A stretch of DNA of 64,000 nucleotides, from positions 455,158,307 to 455,222,306 of the forward strand of contig NC_134354.1 of NCBI RefSeq assembly GCF_048569485.1, written 5' to 3'. A program made the position numbers and the translations under genes. Below, in pieces: positions 46,231 through 56,472 of the stretch. Within the stretch, counting starts at the first letter, position 1. Every line of letters starts with the position of its first letter. The notes below the pieces were generated by a model. That model did not search any database. It saw only the letters and a program-made list of their open reading frames with translations, and was not told the DNA's origin. The DNA comes from Anomaloglossus baeobatrachus. Lineage: Eukaryota; Chordata; Amphibia; Anura; Aromobatidae.

Positions 46231-46680
46231 CTTACCTTCCGTTCCCTTGCCGGCCTCCTGGGACTTGCAGTTCGCCTGTACAAGATGTGTATCGGGTAAC
46301 CATCACGACCGATGCCGGAACGTCCGCTGCCAGAGCGCTGACGTCAAAGGCAGGAGCCGCTTGCCGCTGATTGGCCAGCGTGCTGCCTTTGAGTAGCATC
46401 TGACAGAGGAAGTTCCTAACTTGTCGCGATGGTTACCGATACACATCCTGTAGCGGCGAACTACATGTATCGGGTAACCATCGCGACGAGGGAGGAACTT
46501 CCTTTGTCAGACGCTACTCAAAGGCAGCGCGCTGGCCAATCAGCGGCAAGCGGCTCCTGCATTTGACGTCAGCGTTCTGGCAGCAGAAGTTCCGGCATCG
46601 GTTGCGATGGTTACCCGATTCACATCTTGTACCGGCGAACTGCAAGTCCCAGGAGGCCGGCAAGGGAACGGAAGGTAAGG
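46231..46680. promoter_or_regulatory. CpG-rich symmetrical core with CRE and CCAAT pairs
   Basis: Bounded by CTTACCTTCCG (46231, donor read leftward) and GGAAGGTAAGG (46671, donor read rightward). Inside, TGACGTCA (46339) and CTGATTGGCC (46367) are mirrored by GGCCAATCAG (46533) and TGACGTCA (46564). This order, CRE-CCAAT inverted against CCAAT-CRE, is what a divergent promoter would show. Function is inferred only. Confidence 0.45.
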
Positions 46681-46870
46681 TGAGCATAATGTGTGTGTGT
46701 GTACGTGTTTGTACGTGTGTGGAATGGCACAATAGGGGACCAGGATAGGACATTTAACAAGTTGTGGAACGAGTTGTCTGCATTGCAATGATTTCCTATG
46801 GGAAATCTTGCTTTGCTGAACGAGTAACTTGGTTTACAAGCACACTCCCAGAACGGATTGTTCTTGTTAA

Positions 46871-48133
46871 CCCCTTAACGACCCATGACGTACTAGATAC
46901 GTCATGGATCGTTTCCCGGTAAGCCCCGCCCCCGGCGGGCGGCGGCGATCGGCGCACATATCAGCTGTTATCAACAGCTGATATGTGTGCCTGCTAGCCG
47001 CGGGTGGAATCGCTTCCACCCGCGGCCATTAACCCCTTACATTTCGCTGCCAAAGTCTTGGCAGCGATATGTATATGGGCGCCGCCATGACAGTGACTTA
47101 CCCCGCCCCCGCCGGAAGTCACGTGACATGATCACGTGACTTTCGGCGGTTGCCATGGTAGCACAGGGTCATGTGATGACGCCTGTGGCTAACATGAGTC
47201 ACTTCCTCTCAATGCCGGAATACAGCCGGCATTGAAAGTGAAGCAGCAAATCTGCAGTTCTCAGCTCTGTAGCTGAGATCTGCAGATTGTGCAAAGCGAT
47301 CGGATTGCTGATCGCAATAGCCCCCTAGGGGGACTAGTAAAATAAAAAAAAGTTTTAAAAAATTAAAAAAAAATAAAAAAACCTAAAAGTTCAAATCACC
47401 CCCCTTTCACCCCATTGAAAATTAAAGGGTTAAAAAAATAAAAAATACACACATATTTGGTATCGCCGCGTTCAGAAATGCCCGATCTATCAAAATATAA
47501 AATCAATGAATCTGATCAGTAAACGGCGTAGCGGCAAAAAAATTCCAAACGCCAAAATTACGTTTTTTGGTCGCCGCAAATTTTGCGCAAAATGCAATAA
47601 CAGGCGATCAAAACGTAGCATCTGCGCAAAAATGGTACCGTTAAGAACGTCAGGTCAAGACGCAAAAAATAAGCCATCACTGAGCCTCAGATCCTGAAAA
47701 ATGAGAACGCTACGGGTTTTGGAAAATGGCGCAAAACGTGCGCCACGTTTTTCGGACAAGCTTGTGAATTTTTTTTAACCCCTTAGATACAAGTAAACCT
47801 ATACATGTTTGGTGTCTATAAACTCGCACCGACCTGAGGCATCATACCCACACATCAGTTTTACCATATAGTGAACACGGTGAATAAAATATCCCAAAAA
47901 CTATTGTACAATCCCACTTTTTTTCCAATTTTTCCGCACTTGGAATTTTTTTGCCGTTTTCCAGTACACTATATGGTAAAACTTATGGTTTCATTTAAAA
48001 GTACAACTCGTCCCGCAAAAAACAAGCCCTCATATGGCAAGATTGATGGAAAAATAAAAAAGTCACGCCTCTCGGAAGAAGGGGAGCAAAAAACAAAAAC
48101 GCAAAAACGGAAAGTGCCCGGGGGCTGAAGGGG
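46871..48133. mobile_element. TTAA-flanked element, sister of 15927-17132
   Basis: CCCCTTAACGACCCATGACG at left and GGGGGCTGAAGGGG at right with TTAA on both sides (46867-46870, 48134-48137). It interrupts the mariner end sequence TTAACCAAGGTTCCACTG exactly. Blocks such as GGTATCGCCGCGTTCAGAAA and CCTATACATGTTTGGTGTC are shared with 15927-17132. No transposase. Confidence 0.88.
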
Positions 48134-48348
48134 TTAACCAAGGTTCCACTGTATTAACATTGAGTGACAGTATTACTGTGAAAAGCCAGTTACGCTTTTG
48201 GTGATCGAACTGTTATCGGACATAACCTCAAACTGTCGAACTTGAAGCTAATTCACGTTCGTCGAACGACTCGAACATCGCCTAAAACAGGTCGAATTTG
48301 AGATTGGCGAACAGTTTGATTCGAACACCCCTCATCTCTACTCACAAA

Positions 48349-48795
48349 TATCACCATCTGGAGACATGCTCTTCATAGCTGTTTGCGTGACCTAGTGTAA
48401 ATGCACCTAGCAGACAGACAGTCGCGAGCCACACATCATGGGCCTGTGGGCCACTTGTGGCTTCCGATCCACTGGTTGTAGTAGCAGCTGGATATACTAC
48501 TTGAGCCCTTGTAAGTTTTGTTTGGATAATGCCTGGATGCCTTTCTTGAAAAATATATGACAGGTTACATGTACTAGATTCCTGAAGATAGGGTGTTAGT
48601 GTCCAGGGACTTATTTTGATTTGGAAGACGGGGAGGACTTTTTTTTCCCTAATATGGGACATATGCCTTCAGGAGTTTTTACCTTTTACATATTAGGAGT
48701 ATAAAGTGGCCTTTATGGACCTGTATTTGTAGGAAACTGTAATGGTAAGGATACAGAACTATATAATATTCACTGCAGCTGCTGATGAGCTTTGT
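48349..48795. other. Unrecognised sequence
   Basis: No gene or clear repeat. GGCTTCCGATCCACTG at about 48459 could be a decayed hAT end. Confidence 0.4.
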
Positions 48796-48798
48796 TTA

Positions 48799-49310
48799 GG
48801 CTGCTTTCACACATCCGGTTTGAGCCATGCGGCTCAATCCGGCTGTGAAACCTATGCAACGGATGCGGTGAAAACACCGCATCCTTTGCATAAGTTTTTT
48901 ACATGCGGCCCGTCCGGTTTTTTGCCGCTTGAGGCATGCTACTGAGCATGCGCGGTGGCAAAAACCGCATGCGGCGGCCGGATGTGTTTTTTGCCGCATC
49001 GCGTCGCATCCAGCATCAATAGGGATGCATTGAGAAAAGCGCCGCATCGGCGGGATGCGGCGCGATGCGTTTTTTTTTTTGCCGCACAAAAAAACGTGCC
49101 AGGCAACGTTCCATCCGGCCGCCGCATCGGCTAAATCTGCCGCATGTGGCAAAAACCGGACCGAACGCAAGGCCATACGGCACAATGCGGCACTAATTAA
49201 AGTCTATGAAGGAAAAAACGCAACCGACAGCAAAAAAAAAAATGGTTGCATTTTTCCTGCAAAGTGCCGGATTGTGCCGCATTGCAGAAACCGGAGGTGT
49301 GAAAGCAGCC
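48799..49310. mobile_element. PIF/Harbinger MITE, GGCTGCTTTCACACATCCGG ends
   Basis: Termini GGCTGCTTTCACACATCC and GGTGTGAAAGCAGCC with TTA on both sides (48796-48798, 49311-49313). The interior is full of GATGCGGC/GCCGCATC dyads. It is close to 57576-58076 in reverse orientation. Confidence 0.93.
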
Positions 49311-49313
49311 TTA

Positions 49314-49990
49314 CAGAGAGGGAGCATTGTGTCAGTCAATGGTTGATGCAGGAGAAGTCACTTCCTGCCCATAAGTCGCGTCTATGTAGGGCCAGTTATT
49401 TGTGTATAAGTTCTGACCTCATGTGATAGTTCTAGAAGTATTTACACACTTATCAATGTAAAATTTCCATTCACATGTCCGGTTGTGCTTGATGGACCTA
49501 AAGTCTTTTTTTCAACCTATGTAACTATGTATTAACAGATTAGTATTTCTCAGCTGTGGAATCACACTGTGTAAAACTGTGTAAATGTGTCTCGATGTGC
49601 TGCCTAATTCAGAGGACAAATCCCCCTGTGCTGACACATTCTAACTGAGCAGTTTTCTTTCTGCCTCTCGCTGAGGTTTCTTTTGTCATAACAGACGTTG
49701 CTATGTGACAAATGGAGGCCGCATGGTTTTACCATGAAGTCACTACATTGTCCATCAGGGCAGCTGCCTGTTACTTCTAAAGGACAAGTGCTTTTCCATC
49801 AACTTCTGTAGGATGGTGTCTCTGACTAAGCATAGCTGTAATTTTCCTAGAAAGAGTGGAATAGTAAGAAGAGAGTGAGTACAAAACCTGGTACAAGGAT
49901 GTGAAACCAGAAGTCAAGGCACAATCAGCATAGTACTGGTATGATAGGAAAAGTAAATGCTGCCTATTTACCACAATTGGAGTTACCTTA
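49314..49990. other. Unrecognised sequence
   Basis: Nothing recognisable on either strand. Confidence 0.45.
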
Positions 49991-49994
49991 AGAT

Positions 49995-51060
49995 TAGAGA
50001 TGGGCGGACTCGCAGATATCCGAGCTAAGCGGGACTTACCGGACTTAACCCCTCCCAAATATGGTTCCGGCCCAGAAATGATCCCGGACGCCAGTCCCCA
50101 TATAAGTCTATGGGGACCAGAATCCGGCCCTTAAAAATGGTGGTAGAAGGGATAGGGGTATTAGAGCAAGCGTTCTATAATTACCGAGTCTCTGTTGCGG
50201 CTGTACCTGCTTTTGGGCTGCTCACTCTTCTTCTGGTGCCTATCATTTACCTTCATGCATATTCACTGCATTCCCCGCCCACTGGTACTTTGAGCGTCTG
50301 TGATTGGTTGCAGTTAGATGAGCCCCCAGCCTGTGTGACAGCATCTGACCACTGGATAGGAAACTGTGGAAAAACAAAAGCGCAATAGGGTCTTACCCCA
50401 AAATGGAAGGGGGTGAAAAGGAGTATCACACTCACCTCTGATAGTTGTGCCAGTCACAACCACTATATAGGCAGGTAAGAATCCGGGTCCAGGCAGCAGC
50501 CCCAAGGAAAGCTGATAACAGAGAGTAATAGAGGAAGGGTCTAATATCCGCGTCAAGGACTCAATGGATCCAAGAAGAGATTAATGCTTCTTTTAATATC
50601 ATGCACAGGTCTACGCATTTCAGGAGTCGCAGCTCCCTTCTTCAAGACAAAAGGCAGAAAAACATCAAAAATCATCAAAAAAACTCTGTTATCAGCATCT
50701 GACCACTGGCAATCACAGACCCTGTCTGCGTGTCTGTTATCATAGTATAAAAATAAATAATTTGACGTACGGTCTCCCCGTATTCTGATACCCAGCACAG
50801 ATAAAGCAGGCTGCAGCCCCCAGCCGTGGGCTTATCTTGGCTGTGTATCAAAATAAGAGGAACCACATGCAGCTTTTTTTTTTAAATATTTAAATAAATA
50901 ATTTTCAAAAACCAGCGTGCAGTCCCCTCCAATTTTGATACACAGCCATGATAAAGCCCGACAGCTGGGGGCTGGTATTCTCAGGCTGGGGAGACCCATG
51001 GTTATTGGGCCCCCCAGACTAAAAATTGCAGCCTGCGGCCGCACAGGTTTGTCACATCCA
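49995..51060 (+). mobile_element. hAT-like element with module A and a retroposon insert
   Basis: Starts TAGAGATGGGCGGACTCGC, followed by the CCCATATAAGTCTATGGGGA block also found at 13410-13425, TGTGATTGGTTGCAG and module A (50740-51060). A 337-bp retroposon interrupts it at 50356. No right terminus was found. Confidence 0.6.
50356..50692 (-). mobile_element. Retroposon with 17-bp target duplication and hammerhead-like motif
   Basis: CAGCATCTGACCACTGG occurs at 50339-50355 and 50693-50709, exactly flanking 337 bp. On the minus strand the motif at 50646-50613 reads CTTGAAGAAGG, a GGAG/CTCC stem, then TGAAATGCGT, resembling a decayed hammerhead core. Further along is an AGAGGTGAGTGTG donor-like site. 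A long duplication without terminal repeats points to target-primed retroposition; Penelope-like or derived elements are the leading guess. Confidence 0.65.
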
Positions 51061-51260
51061 AAAGAAGTGACAATCCCTGAACTAAGGTTATGACTAAGAG
51101 GTTTTCCTCGAAACAAGTAAACTGGACCAACTGGACCTGGTCGTTTGTACATCTGTTTTATTCATATTTTGAAGGTTTTTAATCGGGATTTCGAATAAAG
51201 AATGAGTCTTTTAACTTGCTGGACCTGGTTTTCTATTTTTCTCTGGCGTGTGTGTTTTTC
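51061..51260 (+). repeat. Hammerhead-like motif with AATAAA-type tail
   Basis: GACTAAGAGGTTTTCCTCGA and AAC at 51093-51115 form a perfect GAGG/CCTC stem followed by GAAAC, in the plus orientation. Downstream come AACTGGACCAACTGGACCTG, a T-rich stretch and CGAATAAAGAATG. Likely the same kind of retroposon as at 50356; limits unknown. Confidence 0.35.
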
Positions 51261-52296
51261 TGAATCTCTAAACAAGTAGTCACTTAGCATGGTGGCATAT
51301 GCCCTCCCAGCATCTCCATAACAACAACTCTATATATTAGGACACAAGGGGATGGAGCAGAAATTCAATACCAGAATATGTGGCACACTACCACTGCAGA
51401 TCCAGTCCATTGCCGGAGTTCAGTGCAAATTGACGGCAAAACTTGCATGCTAAAAACACAAGGGGTCAAGTTCTCAGTGAAAATGTGTATCATAAATTCA
51501 CAGGAATTTTCTATGCTCAGGTCCGTTATTTTGCAGGAAAATTTTGCATGATCAAAATCTTTTGCTGTGGATTTATCTTCGGAAATCTGCTAATTTTCTT
51601 GACTGTCTGAACATAATTGAAGGGTCTCTGTCTACTATGTGTAAAGGTCCAACTGCTCGTAGATTGTCGTCATTTCTCCGCTACTTTTTTGAGCATTGAA
51701 ATATGCGATAAACAGCCAGTTCTCCTTGCCATGGGGACAGCTGGATTTCATCTAATCTGTTTTGGGTTGGGAAGAATGTGTAAATAAAATGATATTCTAG
51801 TTAGGAGGACAGTCCATGCTGTATATGCTACATCTCTGCCACGCAGTCATCTTGCTTTTTTGTCTTCTCACTTCCAGAAGGATTTCTGTGGATCTCGAAT
51901 TTGCTGGTGTTAATGGAAAAACTGAGTAAGTCTGAAAAGTACCAGTGTGCTGTCCAAAGGAGAACTGATTGCTGATGCTTGGAACTGAATGTAGCGCGTC
52001 CTCTTGTACAGTAGTTTTCTCTTTCACTAGGCACAGATGTATAAAGTTTGGATGCTAAGTATGTATAGGAAAAAGTTGAAATGGTACTTTAATTGATATA
52101 TAAATGTATAGATTCTTCTTTATTAGTATACATCCGTAAGAAACGTTTATGAATAAAGTATATTTAGGTTAGAAATGGTAGTTATATAGTAACTGTCTTT
52201 TCATGCGATTTTGTAGATATGACTGCTGTGTGTGTGTTTAAGAGGAAAACACTATGACCTGTGTCCTGCAATTTTTTTGCCAGCTGCAGTCATTCA
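51261..52296. other. Unrecognised sequence
   Basis: Ordinary AT-rich sequence without recognised features. Confidence 0.45.
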
Positions 52297-52300
52297 TTAA

Positions 52301-53144
52301 AGGGAATCCCTCGACAGGTTTTTGCTATGTAATTTGAGAGCAACATGTTGTAGGGACAAAGACCCTGATTGCAGTAATGTGTCACTTACTGGGCTGCTTG
52401 CTGTTATTGTGATAAAACCACATTGTCAGCAAACTGCTACTCATTACTTGGGATAGGGTTACACGGAGCTGGAGGACTACATCGCACAAGGCAACTAGTT
52501 CTCTACTGATAATCTTCTTCTGATAAAACAGTGATTATATTGAAACTACTACAAGCAGCCCAGTGTGTAACACATCACTGGAATCAAGGCCTCCACCCCT
52601 ACATCATACCTCTCTCAGATTACAAAAAAGAGAGGAGAAAGGAGCTTTTGTAGTGCAAAAGAATATAAATGTTTAATATAACAAAAAGTGATAATTCATT
52701 TCTTAAAATTGGATAAAAACAGAGACCAATCCTATCGCAATTAACTCATATAGTTCCCATGCTCATAGGTGTAACATATAACAGTATTTAGATCACACAT
52801 AATATCCATAGCAATTCATATTGTGTATATATAGAACATCAGAATCCAAAAAGGAGATCAAAATAATATCCAACAGTTGTTGGAATTTAATGACGTATGG
52901 AAAATACCATAGATACATAATGCATATTGCCCATTGAGGATGTGCATTATGAGGATCCCAAAGATAGTGGAAACAATCCAACAGGTCGGAGTATTTCCAT
53001 TGCAAGTTTACCGCTATAGATGGTAACGGCGGTCAGTCTCAGAAAAAAGTCCTCAAACCAGCCCAACGTACGTTTCAATCAAGATTTTCTTTCTTCAGGG
53101 AGAGGTCTCAGATTCCGTAGCAAAAACCTGATGATAGATTCCTT
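52301..53144. mobile_element. T2-type element split by a retroposon-like insertion
   Basis: TTAA at 52297-52300 and 53145-53148. The left end AGGGAATCCCTCGACAGG and the right end (CCTGATGATAGATTCCTT) are inverted, with GTTTTTGC inside each. Typical blocks are AAGACCCTGATTGCAG, GGGCTGCTTGCTGTTATTGT and TAAAACAGTGATTATATTGA. The insert is at 52622-53105. Confidence 0.82.
52622..53105 (-). mobile_element. 484-bp insertion with 9-bp target duplication and hammerhead-like end
   Basis: TCTCAGATT flanks the insert on both sides (52613-52621, 53106-53114) within a T2 element, so the boundaries are exact. On the minus strand it starts CCTCTCCCTGAAGAAAG and, with an imperfect stem, reaches GAAACGTACG (53098-53070), a CUGANGA...GAAACG order. 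The other end is ACAAAAAAGAGAGGAG on the plus strand. No coding frame is seen. Confidence 0.65.
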
Positions 53145-53148
53145 TTAA

Positions 53149-53700
53149 TTTTCAGTTTTCTCTGACTGAGTGGATGGAGACTAGTTGCTATAATGTCTTT
53201 CATACATAAGACACCAAGGCATGAAGCAGTCCTGCTCTTTTGTGTTTATGTATTGCGTGTTCAGGAGCATGGAGGATAATATACAGCACTGCAGCTGTGA
53301 GTCTAGCACTTGGGGGGAGATAAAACACACAGACAGTGCTGTAACATAATAGTATGATTCCGCTTCAGCTCCCATTTTTCTCCAATAAGATACATCACAA
53401 AGTTTTCTTTTACTGTTTGTTTGAAATAAAAATTAGAATGGCAGTATACAGTGTGTTATACGATACATACGGTATTAGGCAAAGGGTATGCAGTGCATAT
53501 TTCATGATTTGAGTGATACATTGTTGAATTTTTGGTTGCATACGACTTTGATTCAATGTAGATGATGTGCTGTTTGCAAACTGTGTGTGACATGTCTTCA
53601 ATTTGACTGTTTGTTTTTATGAATTTTATTATTTTATTACTTATTCCCGACCGTTTCTATCGCTCCAGCAAATTCTGCAGCACAGAGATTATCACCATTC
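53149..53700. other. Unrecognised sequence
   Basis: No feature recognised. Confidence 0.45.
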
Positions 53701-53739
53701 AGTACCTGAACCCAGTAGGGCCCACAATTGTATTGTAAT

Positions 53740-54430
53740 GCTCGCATCCCTGAACTTCACCTCATCCTCCACCTAGTAGCGACGCCGAAGCACTCACCGC
53801 TGTTCAGCGCTGCCCTCTTCGTTGTCCTCTGTTGTGACTTCCGGCTCCTAGGTCCGGTACACGCCGCACAGGTCTACTGGGAGCGTGCACTGCCCACCTC
53901 TAAAAGGGGCAGCACATGTAATCTGGTAATTACTCCAGCCTATGGCCAAGACACACTACGTACTTAAGGCACTCTTCCCCCTTAGGGAGGTGCCTGAGCA
54001 ACGTGTAAAGTTAGTTGACTCTATTTTTGCTAGTTGTCAGGTGCCCTGAACCTAAACCTGACCTGTCAGAACCCGATCCTGACCTACCAGAACTCAAACC
54101 TGTCCTATCTGCCTGAACCCGTGTCCATACTGTCAGCCAGAATCTCATTCGAGCCATACTGTCAAAACCGTCCATGCAGTCCGACCATCCCCCTGCCTGC
54201 GTTCTTGATCCAGCCCTGCCTGTTACCCTGAGCACGTACCTGTGTTCCTGACCCCTGGGGTCAGATGCTGCAGTAACGGGTACTTGCCCTGTGAGTGGTA
54301 CCTGGTGGCTACCTTCCAGCTTAACCTCACAATCAGAATCTCTAGTGAAGAAGAGGAAGTAACTTAGTTATGCCCCTCCAATGTAAGCCCGATTCCGTGG
54401 CACAGTGGGCCCACACTTATCACCGTGACA
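53740..54430. mobile_element. Possible LTR-retrotransposon remnant (fossil)
   Basis: GC-richer sequence with repeated CCTGAC/CCTGAACC phrases, CCCTGGGGTCAGATGCTGCA and an end reading GTGGCACAGTGGGCCCACAC then CACCGTGACA. It resembles Gypsy-type LTRs that I recall from frogs. No flanking duplication or second LTR was found, so the assignment and limits are tentative. Confidence 0.3.
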
Positions 54431-54730
54431 CATACCTTCCTATGCTACCATACCCATTAGACAACAGTCAGCTAATGTTCATTCAACAGATAGCGATCTC
54501 TCCCAATTCCCCCATACACATAAGAGAAAGGATTGGCTGAGCATTAATTTGTTTTCAACAGGGAGAGAAGAGAAAACTAATGGATTGGTTATTGCAATTC
54601 CAATGGCCCGATCATTCTCTCTTCCTCAACGGTCTCCATACACAACTCAACAGGCTCATCCAACTTTCATTTATTTTGTATGGATGGCCTTTGGATTTTT
54701 CACAACTTACTTAGCAATTACCAGGAAGTT

Positions 54731-54756
54731 GTTTTTTTTTTTTTTTTTTTTTTTTA
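54731..54756. repeat. Poly-T tract
   Basis: About 24 consecutive T immediately before the TTA target of the next MITE. Confidence 0.95.
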
Positions 54757-54761
54757 TCTTA

Positions 54762-55347
54762 GGCTACTTTCACACATCAGTTTTTTGCCACGATTGGATC
54801 GTGTAAAAAAAACGGATCCGTCGGAACACTTTTTTACCAAAGATCTCAATAGCTATATCACTCCGCTCAGGGTGGGGGGTGGAGGGTTCGGGAGGAGAAA
54901 GAGAGAGATGGAGAGATGTTTGTTACCAGAATTGAATTTACAGTCGATCTGGGCATGCCCAACGTCAAAAAAACGGATCCGTTGCCTGATTCAGTCATTT
55001 GTCGGATGACGATGGATCCTGTGCCCATAGGTTCCATTATAACAAACGACGGACGCCGACTGATCCGTCGCTGTCCATTTTTCTACGCACACAAAAAGTG
55101 TTACATTGTCCGTTGCTTCCGCCCGACGGTCAGTCATTCCACGGATGACTGACCATTTCCCATAGATGACTACCACGGATGACTGATAATTTCCCATAGA
55201 CTTGTATTACCGACGGATGCAACGCAGGCCCATCAGTTGCAATCCGTCGATAATACAAGTCTATGGGAAATTATTTTGCAGGTTTCAGTTTTTTTCTCAT
55301 AGCGATGTATTGTGACTGAAGGAAAATGACGTAAATGTGAAAGTACC
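54762..55347. mobile_element. PIF/Harbinger MITE, GGCTACTTTCACACATCAG ends
   Basis: Termini GGCTACTTTCACACATCAG and a decayed GTGAAAGTACC, with TTA on both sides (54759-54761, 55348-55350). Same family as 44217-44726. The interior has CGGATGACTGA repeats around 55130-55190. Confidence 0.88.
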
Positions 55348-55424
55348 TTAGTGCTTTGAAAGAAACATGAGTAAACAGAAGAAACCAATGAAACCACAAT
55401 AGAAATCTTTATTGGATACTTTGG

Positions 55425-55810
55425 GGCTATGTGCGCATGCTGCGGATTTACCGCGGATTTGCTGCAGAGAATGTGTCTAACATTTCTGCAGTCATTCCCC
55501 AGCAAAACCTATGGGTATAAAAAAAATGCTGTGCGCACACTGCGTTTTTTTATACCTGCGGATTTTTTAGCCGCGGAATTTCTGCTGCGGAATTAATGTG
55601 CATGTCACTTCTTTTTTGCAGATACCTATGGTTTCTGCGATAGATAATGGTAAAAAAACGCAGGGACCAACCCGCGGAAAAAAAATGCGGCAAAAACGTG
55701 GGTGCGGTTTTACCACGTTTTTTGCCACGGATGCCGTGTTCTGCCAGAGGGTGCGGATTTTTCTTAAGAAAAGTCCATATTCTAGTGCGCACTGTCCCGT
55801 TTATTCCAGG
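55425..55810. mobile_element. Fragment of a GGCTATGTGCGCATGC MITE
   Basis: GGGGCTATGTGCGCATGCTG at left, ATGTGCATGTCACTTCTTTT inside, and GTGCGCACTG near 55790, resembling the 20800/61552 family. The right terminus is decayed. Confidence 0.55.
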
Positions 55811-56261
55811 CAAGGACTATCATTCATGATATATACCTTTACTTTTACCACCTGTTTGCTGTTCATAGTTGGGTGTTGAAATGGTTTATACATTTGCATG
55901 TTTTTCTGTCCAGTTTACACAACTGGGGAGCCATAGCAATGACATGATGCTGGTTTTCAGGCAAAAATTGTGATGAAGAAAATGGACAAATGAATGCCTA
56001 TTACTCCCCCCACATCTAGGCACTCTTCATATGTTTTCTTTGTTTTGGTGACTAACACTGTCAACTGCAGAATGAGGTACATTTTCTCCTACAACTCCCT
56101 GAAGGTAAACACTCCTAGCTTTAAAGATAGGGAAATCTGTTATATTGTGTAATATTACAGGAAACACTTCTGTTTTAGCAGTAGGCTAGTTTCTGAATTA
56201 GGGTTCTCTCAGATCTGCGTAGAAATAATCACTCTGATAATCATCCAGAAAAGTGGGACTA
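55811..56261. other. Unrecognised sequence
   Basis: No feature recognised. Confidence 0.45.
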
Positions 56262-56472
56262 GTGTCCTGCGTATGTCCTGCGTATGTCCTGCACATGTCC
56301 TGCGTATGTCCTGCGCATGTCCTGCGTATGTCCTGCGCATGTCCTGCGCATGTCCTGCGTATGTCCTGCGCATGTCCTGCGCATGTCCTGCGCATGTCCT
56401 GCGCATGTCCTGCGCATGTCCTGCGTATGTCCTGCGCATGTCCTGCGTATGTCCTGCGCATGTCCTGCATGT
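56262..56472. repeat. 11-bp minisatellite ATGTCCTGCGC/T
   Basis: About nineteen tandem copies of GTCCTGCGCAT or GTCCTGCGTAT. The only frequent variation is C or T in GCGC/GCGT. Both strands have open frames because 11-bp units lack stops in several phases; these are artefacts. Confidence 0.95.

Larger units (their letters stand above)
46079..48340. mobile_element. hAT element with mariner half and TTAA insertion inside
   Basis: TAGAGATGAGCC at left and, complemented, TAGAGATGAGGGG at right, flanked by a perfect 8-bp duplication CTCACAAA (46071-46078, 48341-48348). The left arm has hAT-type TTCGAACACC palindromes. From the core onward (about 46660-46870) the sequence is that of the mariner MITE at 12100-12366 and ends at its right terminus at 48151. 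The mariner left terminus is absent, and a TTAA element sits at 46871-48133. The copy is therefore a chimera of two superfamilies. Confidence 0.88.

Noticed and set aside
45831-48475. Possible larger hAT from CAGTGGTTCCCAACC to GATCCACTG
   Set aside because: The flanking 8-mers do not match and the inverted similarity is short.
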